From Deltaproteobacteria bacterium (GTDB lineage Bacteria; Desulfobacterota; Desulfobulbia; Desulfobulbales; Desulfobulbaceae), in NCBI GenBank assembly GCA_024277485.1, contig JAJRVA010000035.1, positions 1-6,963 on the forward strand: a DNA stretch of 6,963 bases. The letters are read 5' to 3'. The notes beneath the pieces were generated by a model. The model worked only from the letters and a program-made list of their open reading frames with translations. It searched no databases and was not told the DNA's origin. This document shows positions 1 to 4,048 of the stretch, one piece after another; the stretch's first letter is position 1, and each line of letters opens with the position of its first letter. Made by a program: the position numbers and the translations under genes.

Positions 1-28
1 CTGGCGTCCGACCAGCTGCACAAAACAT
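1..28 (-). CDS. Possible 5' end of an unidentified gene leaving the left edge
   Basis: On the minus strand an ATG (28..26) opens a frame reading MFCAAGRTP and then leaves the window. The reason to take it seriously is a strong ribosome binding site, GGAGGG, six bases upstream. Only nine codons are visible, so no family can be named. The opposite strand also has an open frame here (1..96), so this stretch could instead be the tail of a plus-strand gene; the two readings exclude each other in practice. I slightly prefer the minus-strand start because it has a translation signal, but confidence is low. Confidence 0.25.
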
Positions 29-34
29 TTTCTA

Positions 35-40
35 CCCTCC
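35..40 (-). promoter_or_regulatory. Shine-Dalgarno for the left-edge minus-strand start
   Basis: The minus strand reads GGAGGG, then TAGAAA, then ATG: an anti-16S match with a six-base spacer, near the optimum. No -35/-10 pair in good register was seen upstream on the minus strand. This is a better ribosome binding site than any found for the three real genes of the window, but purine-rich hexamers also arise by chance. Confidence 0.3.
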
Positions 41-129
41 TTCGAGCGCAGTCACTGTATTCACGCGTTGTCTCCGCCATTGTCGGAGTGCCATGATTTG
101 CGGCAAGGATAAAAAGTAGCTCTTTGGCT

Positions 130-195
130 CTTTAAGAAAGGAGAAAGGGGTCAAGGAGTTACGTTAGGAGAGGGGACGCCCTTAAGTTTTTAACA
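130..195. mobile_element. Tract resembling an IS200-like/RAYT element flank (tentative)
   Basis: The sequence holds, in order, AAAGGGGTCAAGGAG (about 145-159) and GGGGACGCCCTTAAGTTTTT (173-190 plus the next few bases). Short words of the form AAGGGGTCA and GGGGACGNCCTTAAG recur, in my recollection, next to Y1-type (IS200-like, REP-associated) transposases in deltaproteobacterial genomes. No transposase frame is visible here, so at most this is an element end or a solo remnant, possibly with the transposase left of the window. The identification rests on memory of sequence style, not on an alignment. Confidence 0.2.
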
Positions 196-303
196 TTTGA
201 TTTTCGATGAAGACATTAGTTGCATGACCCGTGATCAATTACAACAGCGGAGAGCCGGTCGTGCTTTGGAATGCGCGGGCTTGACGGAACAATCGGATCA
301 GTC

Positions 304-330
304 TCCGGGGAGAGATTTTGTGTCCCCGGA
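304..330. repeat. GC-rich inverted repeat, 8-bp stem
   Basis: TCCGGGGA (304-311) is the perfect reverse complement of TCCCCGGA (323-330), with an 11-base loop. It lies about 160 bases past the priA stop. It is the most GC-rich hairpin in the region, but it is not followed by a T-run on either strand, so it does not meet the pattern of a rho-independent terminator. It could still fold at the 3' end of a transcript and protect it from exonucleases. Confidence 0.45.
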
Positions 331-346
331 AACCAGGCCCGGAAAA

Positions 347-360
347 GAAAAAGCTTTTTC
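347..360. repeat. Perfect 14-bp palindrome GAAAAAGCTTTTTC
   Basis: The 14 bases equal their own reverse complement, and short CCCG/CGGG words (338-341 and 364-367) flank them. On the minus strand the second half gives a T-rich stretch, so a weak terminator for the galU-priA transcript was considered. The stem is almost all A/T and has no proper loop, so the call stays at palindrome. Confidence 0.4.
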
Positions 361-382
361 CTGCGGGGAACTGGATGATTCG

Positions 383-423
383 GGAGTACATAACTCCATT
401 TTTCCGTATTTTTATGGAGTTAT
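383..423. repeat. Overlapping inverted repeats with alternative pairing
   Basis: ATAACTCCAT (390-399) and ATGGAGTTAT (414-423) are perfect 10-bp reverse complements with a 14-base T-rich loop. The first arm also contains ACTCC (393-397), which can pair with GGAGT (383-387) across a five-base loop. The two stems use the same bases and so cannot form together. Neither strand has a clean T-run after the last arm. The element lies 67 bases past the priA stop, so on the minus strand it would be in the priA 3' untranslated region. Confidence 0.5.
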
Positions 424-478
424 CAGGAAAAAGTCTTGATAATGCTGTCTGTCACTGTCTCCGGCCACGGACAATACG

Positions 479-498
479 ATGATGTATCGTTACATCAT
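479..498 (-). repeat. Hairpin spanning the priA stop codon
   Basis: ATGATGTA and TACATCAT are perfect 8-bp reverse complements separated by a four-base loop. In the priA mRNA the 5' arm covers the last two Met codons and the first bases of the TAA stop; the stop's last base opens the loop. No U-tract follows, so this is not a canonical terminator. With its A/U-rich stem the structure is weak, and it may be a chance palindrome. Confidence 0.4.
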
Positions 499-3006
499 GT
501 TTTCCGGATCCACGTCAATGGTCAGCTTCACCTTGCCGGAACAGGTTTTTTTAAACTCCTGCTTCAGTTTCCAGCAGAGCGCGTGCAGCGCCGCCACCCG
601 GGCGCCCTTGAGCAGCACCTGCCACCGGGTCCGGTCCTTTATGCGCACAAGCGGGGCCGGGGCAGGACCCAGGACTGCGACACTGCCTGAACCGGAGCCG
701 GCCTGATTCCGCAGGAATATCCCCACCGCCCTGGCGCACTTTTCGACCTGCTTCTCGTCCTTTGCCGTGAGCCTGATATTGACCAGCCGGGAAAAAGGCG
801 GATACTGCAGTTCCCGCCGCAGGGCTATCTCCTGTTCGTAGAACCTGCTGTAATCATGCCCCCTGGCATGCAGAACCGAATAGTGGCCCGGATGGTAGGT
901 CTGAATGATGACCCTGCCCGGATGTTCACCCCGGCCGGCCCGGCCCGTTACCTGGGCAAGAAGCTGGAAGGTCCTCTCCGAGGCCCTGAAATCCGGCATG
1001 CCGAGCCCGCTGTCGGCCCATACCACCCCGACCAGGGTGAGGCCCGGAAAATGGAGGCCCTTGGCGATCATCTGGGTGCCGATCAGGACATCCACGTCAC
1101 CCGAGTACATGGCCTTCAGGGTGTGCAGAAAATGTTTCCTGTTTGAGGCCGTATCGCTGTCCAGACGCGCGACCCTTGCATGCGGCAGGATCTGCCGCAC
1201 CTCTTCCTCGATCCGTTCAGAGCCGAGCCCCAGGCCCCGCATCTGCTTTGAGCCGCAGTCAGGGCAGACTATTTTCGTGGTGATACTGTAGCCGCAGTAA
1301 TGACAGACCAGTTTCTGCTCCCGGCGATGCATGGTCAGGGATACCTGGCAGTGGCGGCACTGGACAATATGACCGCAGTCGCCGCAGAGTATGAAACTGG
1401 CAAAACCCCGCCGGTTGACAAACAGGAGACTCTGCTGCCGATTTTCCATGTTTTCCCACAGGGCGCTGGTCAGTTGATCGGAAAAAAACAGGTCCGGACG
1501 GGATGTTCTGTTTTCAGCAAGGTTGACGATACTGACTTCCGGGAGCTGCCGGTCGCGGACACGATGCTTCATTTCCAGCAGTTCATACTTGCCGGTCGTG
1601 GTATGATAATAACTGGTCATGGACGGTGTGGCCGAACCTAACAGGACCGGGCAGTTGGAAAACTTCCCCCTGAGAACAGCCAGGTCCCGGCCGTTATAGT
1701 GCAGACCGTCCTCCTGCTTGTAGGCCGGCTCATGTTCCTCGTCAACCACAATAAGCCCCAGGTCGGCAAAAGGAGCAAAAACAGCGGACCGTGCCCCGAT
1801 GACTATGGTGGCCCTGCCGGCAAGAATGCGCTGCCACTGGTCATGCCGCTCAGCCGTTGACAGGCCGCTGTGCAGGAGGGCAAGCCGGTCCCCGAACCTG
1901 GAGTAAAAGTGCGCTTCCAGCTGCGAGGCAAGGGCGATTTCAGGCACCAGCACCAGGACACATCTGTTGTCTTCAAGGGCCTTTGCCGCTGCCTGGAGAT
2001 AGACTTCCGTCTTGCCGCAGCCGGTGATGCCGTGCAGCAGAAAGGTTTTGAAAGTTCGGGCTTTGACCGCGGGCAGCACGATATTTAAAACTGCCTGCTG
2101 CTCAGCTGTCAGCGCCTCAGGTTCCGGCAAAAGTCCATGCTCCCGGCCGAACAGGTCCCGGTAGACGCGGCATTTTTCAAGAGACAGGACTTTTTTTTCC
2201 TCCAGGCTCCGCAGCGCCTTGCCGGCCCCCGGGTATTCACGGGTCAACTCAGGCCGATAGAACGGAGCCCCGTCCCTGCTGTGATACGCAGTGTAAATTA
2301 GAGAGAGGGTCCTGGTCTCTGATTTTTTCAGACCGGGAAAATGTTTCTCGCACAACTCAATGAATTTTTCCAGGTCGTCGGGCCCGGACTTTTTCATCAG
2401 GTCCAGCAGATCCGTTGACAGGCAGACCTGCACCTGGGTTTTCACATTGAACTGCCTGCGGGAGACCCCGCTCTTGACTGTAATCCAGCCGTTTCTTTCC
2501 CATTTTTCGACAATTTTCCTGTACGCAGCCTGCTTCCAGAGAGTGGCTACAACAGAGGGGGTCAGTTCTCCTTTCTCAAGGAGCCGGTCAGTCCAGGCCG
2601 TGTCCGGAAGCGGCTGTCCGGACAGCGCGTGCAGGATTTTTTCACGGCTGCCGGGGACCAGTCGAATTTTCCTGGTGCTTCCCGCGGTAAGCCCCCCGGG
2701 CAGGGCGGTGCGGATCACCTCGCCCAGGGGAAAATGATAATACTCCGCGATCCAGCGGTAAAAAGGTATGAGATACGGGGGAAAGAGCGGCCTGTTATCC
2801 AGTAGCTCCGCAACAGGTTTGACGGTATATCCCTTTTCCCCTGCTGCATCTTCGACAGGACCGAGGATATATCCTGTTGCCAGCCGCCGTCCCAGGGGAA
2901 CAAGAACCCGCTGCCCGGCCTGGAGGACCGGGCCCCCTTCACCAGGCTCCGCGTATGTCAGGGTCTTGAAGAGCGGCGCGACAACAGCGACTTCATATAC
3001 TTTCAT
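490..3006 (-). CDS. priA: Primosomal protein N' (replication restart DNA helicase PriA)
   Basis: PriA recognises stalled replication forks and D-loops, unwinds the lagging-strand arm with 3'-5' polarity and starts reloading of the replicative helicase. The 838-residue protein has an N-terminal 3'-end-binding domain (about 1-105), a winged-helix/linker region (about 110-300), Walker A GITGCGKT (326-333, Lys332), DEEH (422-425), GSAT (457-460), TQMIAKGLHFPG (644-655) and QVTGRAGRG (685-693). Eight zinc cysteines are all present (541, 544, 550, 553, 568, 571, 581, 584), with spacing identical to E. coli PriA. The C-terminal domain includes YPPFSRL (735-741) and ends IDVDPENMM. The protein is about 105 residues longer than E. 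coli PriA, nearly all of it before Walker A. I chose the ATG at 3006 (MKVYEVAVVA) because PriA proteins usually begin this way; a TTG eight codons upstream is less likely. No clear Shine-Dalgarno precedes either. galU lies 48 bases upstream on the same strand, suggesting co-transcription. Confidence 0.97.
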   Translation of the reverse strand: MKVYEVAVVAPLFKTLTYAEPGEGGPVLQAGQRVLVPLGRRLATGYILGPVEDAAGEKGYTVKPVAELLDNRPLFPPYLIPFYRWIAEYYHFPLGEVIRTALPGGLTAGSTRKIRLVPGSREKILHALSGQPLPDTAWTDRLLEKGELTPSVVATLWKQAAYRKIVEKWERNGWITVKSGVSRRQFNVKTQVQVCLSTDLLDLMKKSGPDDLEKFIELCEKHFPGLKKSETRTLSLIYTAYHSRDGAPFYRPELTREYPGAGKALRSLEEKKVLSLEKCRVYRDLFGREHGLLPEPEALTAEQQAVLNIVLPAVKARTFKTFLLHGITGCGKTEVYLQAAAKALEDNRCVLVLVPEIALASQLEAHFYSRFGDRLALLHSGLSTAERHDQWQRILAGRATIVIGARSAVFAPFADLGLIVVDEEHEPAYKQEDGLHYNGRDLAVLRGKFSNCPVLLGSATPSMTSYYHTTTGKYELLEMKHRVRDRQLPEVSIVNLAENRTSRPDLFFSDQLTSALWENMENRQQSLLFVNRRGFASFILCGDCGHIVQCRHCQVSLTMHRREQKLVCHYCGYSITTKIVCPDCGSKQMRGLGLGSERIEEEVRQILPHARVARLDSDTASNRKHFLHTLKAMYSGDVDVLIGTQMIAKGLHFPGLTLVGVVWADSGLGMPDFRASERTFQLLAQVTGRAGRGEHPGRVIIQTYHPGHYSVLHARGHDYSRFYEQEIALRRELQYPPFSRLVNIRLTAKDEKQVEKCARAVGIFLRNQAGSGSGSVAVLGPAPAPLVRIKDRTRWQVLLKGARVAALHALCWKLKQEFKKTCSGKVKLTIDVDPENMM

Positions 3007-3054
3007 TGAGCAGGCACCATGTCGGCGCAAAGGGCAGCAAAGAACCCGGTTTCA

Positions 3055-3930
3055 CTAACAGACAGAACGGATATACTCCCTGAACGGTTTTCCCATGGTC
3101 GGGTGCTGCAGGGCAAAGTCAACCACTGCTTTCAGGTATCCCAGTTTGTCTCCGGCATCATACCGGTCTCCCTCAAACTCATAGGCATACATGCCGCCGT
3201 TGTTAGCAAGCTGCACCAGGGCATCGGTCAGCTGGATCTCCCCGCCGTGACCAGGTTCGGTTTTCCCAAGAAAATCAAACACTTCCGGCATGAGAAGGTA
3301 ACGGCCGATGATTGCCATATCTGAACCGGTGACACCGGGCGCCGGTTTTTCAACCATGCTTGCCACCTTGTATGTCCTTTCAATACCGGTTTCTTCTCCC
3401 TCAACGATGCCGTACTGGCTGGTCTGGTCCATGGGGACTCTCTGAATCGCGACTATTGACTGCTGGACCTCGTTGAACAGGTCGATCATCTGCCTGCAGC
3501 AGGGAACCTCACTGCGCACAAGGTCATCACCCAGCAGAACCATGAACGGCTCATCCCCAATGACATGGCGCGCCATCCAGATCGCATGGCCCAGGCCAAG
3601 GGGCTTCTTCTGGCGGACGGTAACGATATCAATGAGGTTGGAGATGTTGTTGAGTTCTTCCCGCAACTGATCCTTGTTTTTTTCACTGAGCACAGTGTCC
3701 AGCTGATAATCGTAGTCAAAATGGTTTTCAATGGCTGATTTTCCTTCACTGGTGATAAGGACCACCTCATCAATCCCCGAGGCAACCACTTCCTCCACAA
3801 TGTACTGGATGGTCGGCCGGTCAACAATGGTCAGCATTTCCTTTGGAATGGACTTGGTGGCTGGAAGAAAACGGGTGCCTAATCCGGCAACCGGGATAAC
3901 TGCTTTACGGATTTTTTTTATCTGGTGCAT
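3055..3930 (-). CDS. galU: UTP-glucose-1-phosphate uridylyltransferase
   Basis: GalU makes UDP-glucose and pyrophosphate from UTP and glucose-1-phosphate in the cytoplasm. UDP-glucose feeds lipopolysaccharide, exopolysaccharide, osmolyte and galactose pathways. The 291 residues match the usual length of the family. Visible motifs are the nucleotide-binding signature GLGTRFLPATKSIPKEML (16-33), PLGLGHAI (110-117), GDD (134-136), VEKP (193-196) and the GGEIQLTDAL segment (229-238), followed by FEGDRYDAGDKLGYLKA (252-268), which includes the sugar-phosphate-binding part. This order is typical of bacterial GalU and separates it from RmlA-type thymidylyltransferases. The ATG at 3930 gives MHQIKKIRKAVIPVAG, the expected N-terminus. 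The ribosome binding site is weak (GCAGAG a few bases upstream). It is the first gene of a likely galU-priA transcript and is divergent from hrpA across 118 bases. No defect was seen. Confidence 0.97.
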   Translation of the reverse strand: MHQIKKIRKAVIPVAGLGTRFLPATKSIPKEMLTIVDRPTIQYIVEEVVASGIDEVVLITSEGKSAIENHFDYDYQLDTVLSEKNKDQLREELNNISNLIDIVTVRQKKPLGLGHAIWMARHVIGDEPFMVLLGDDLVRSEVPCCRQMIDLFNEVQQSIVAIQRVPMDQTSQYGIVEGEETGIERTYKVASMVEKPAPGVTGSDMAIIGRYLLMPEVFDFLGKTEPGHGGEIQLTDALVQLANNGGMYAYEFEGDRYDAGDKLGYLKAVVDFALQHPTMGKPFREYIRSVC

Positions 3931-3960
3931 ATGCTCTGCGTCGCTTTTCCCTGTTATTCG

Positions 3961-3968
3961 ATTTTATA
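3961..3968 (-). promoter_or_regulatory. Candidate -10 element for galU
   Basis: The minus strand reads TATAAAAT, close to the sigma-70 -10 consensus, about 32 bases before the galU ATG. That would give a leader of roughly 25 bases. The hexamer 17 bases further upstream (AGTGCA) matches the -35 consensus poorly and lies inside the palindrome at 3986-4001. If the promoter is real, it may therefore depend on a factor bound there. Confidence 0.35.
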
Positions 3969-3985
3969 TCCTGTATATTTATTCC

Positions 3986-4001
3986 TGCACTGTACGGTGC
4001 A
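3986..4001. repeat. Near-perfect 16-bp palindrome, possible operator
   Basis: TGCACTGTACGGTGCA is symmetrical at 14 of 16 positions, with arms TGCAC/GTGCA and a GTAC centre. It lies mid-way in the divergent region, over the expected -35 position of the candidate galU promoter. Size and symmetry fit a dimeric repressor or activator site. No regulator family was recognised from the sequence. Confidence 0.35.
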
Positions 4002-4021
4002 TAACAGAACACATTACCCTG

Positions 4022-4034
4022 ATATTGACAATAT
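4022..4034. repeat. Perfect 13-bp palindrome ATATTG-A-CAATAT containing a -35-like TTGACA
   Basis: ATATTG (4022-4027) and CAATAT (4029-4034) are exact reverse complements around a single A. The consensus -35 hexamer TTGACA (4025-4030) sits inside it, and a consensus TATAAT (4045-4050) follows after only 14 bases. That spacer is short for sigma-70, and the TATAAT overlaps the hrpA ATG. A transcript from this pair would start after that ATG, so it is doubtful as the hrpA promoter. The palindrome could be an operator or a chance AT-rich repeat. Confidence 0.3.
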
Positions 4035-4048
4035 GTCTAAATAATATA

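Larger units (their letters stand above)
29..489. other. Intergenic region downstream of priA, no complete gene seen
   Basis: This 460-base stretch lies between the left-edge start and the priA stop codon. I see no protein-coding frame with a credible start, ribosome binding site and family resemblance. The longest frame (197..439, plus) starts at a TTG without a ribosome binding site, has no recognisable motif and runs straight through three inverted repeats. The left part (about 130-200) is purine-rich with repeated GGAG/AGGGG words. The right part (304-498) is packed with inverted repeats, listed separately. It most likely holds the priA mRNA 3' end plus decayed or non-coding sequence. Confidence 0.6.
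3931..4048. promoter_or_regulatory. Divergent promoter region between galU and hrpA
   Basis: This AT-rich 118-base gap separates the start codons of two genes transcribed away from each other, so both promoters should lie in it or overlap its edges. It holds a TATAAA-type box on the minus strand (3968-3963), a near-perfect 16-bp palindrome (3986-4001), a perfect 13-bp palindrome (4022-4034) containing TTGACA, and a TATAAT at its right edge. No frame across it looks coding. Confidence 0.7.

Noticed and set aside
72..88. Short hairpin CTCCG/CGGAG with a seven-base loop
   Set aside because: The stem is only five base pairs with no T-run on either strand, within chance expectation.
1..96. Plus-strand open frame from the window edge to a TGA at 94-96, 31 residues, possible C-terminus of a gene
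   Set aside because: Frames of this length are common by chance and no family was recognised. It overlaps the minus-strand start that has a good ribosome binding site. It remains possible and is noted as the alternative.
338..367. Rho-independent terminator for the galU-priA transcript
   Set aside because: The GAAAAAGCTTTTTC palindrome is nearly all A/T with no loop, and the flanking CCCG/CGGG pairing is interrupted. It does not form a GC-rich stem followed by a T-run.
197..439. 80-codon plus-strand frame starting at TTG
   Set aside because: It has no ribosome binding site, a weak start codon and no recognisable motif, and it runs through three inverted repeats. It is treated as non-coding.
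436..690. Plus-strand frames antisense to the 3' end of priA
   Set aside because: They are shadows of a highly conserved gene on the other strand and have no family features.
3007..3030. Alternative upstream TTG start for priA, adding eight residues
   Set aside because: It has no ribosome binding site. The MKVYEVAVVA start matches the usual PriA N-terminus.
4033..4044. Three-codon frame ATG TCT AAA TAA just before hrpA, as a leader peptide
   Set aside because: It is too short and has no ribosome binding site; such frames are frequent in AT-rich leaders.
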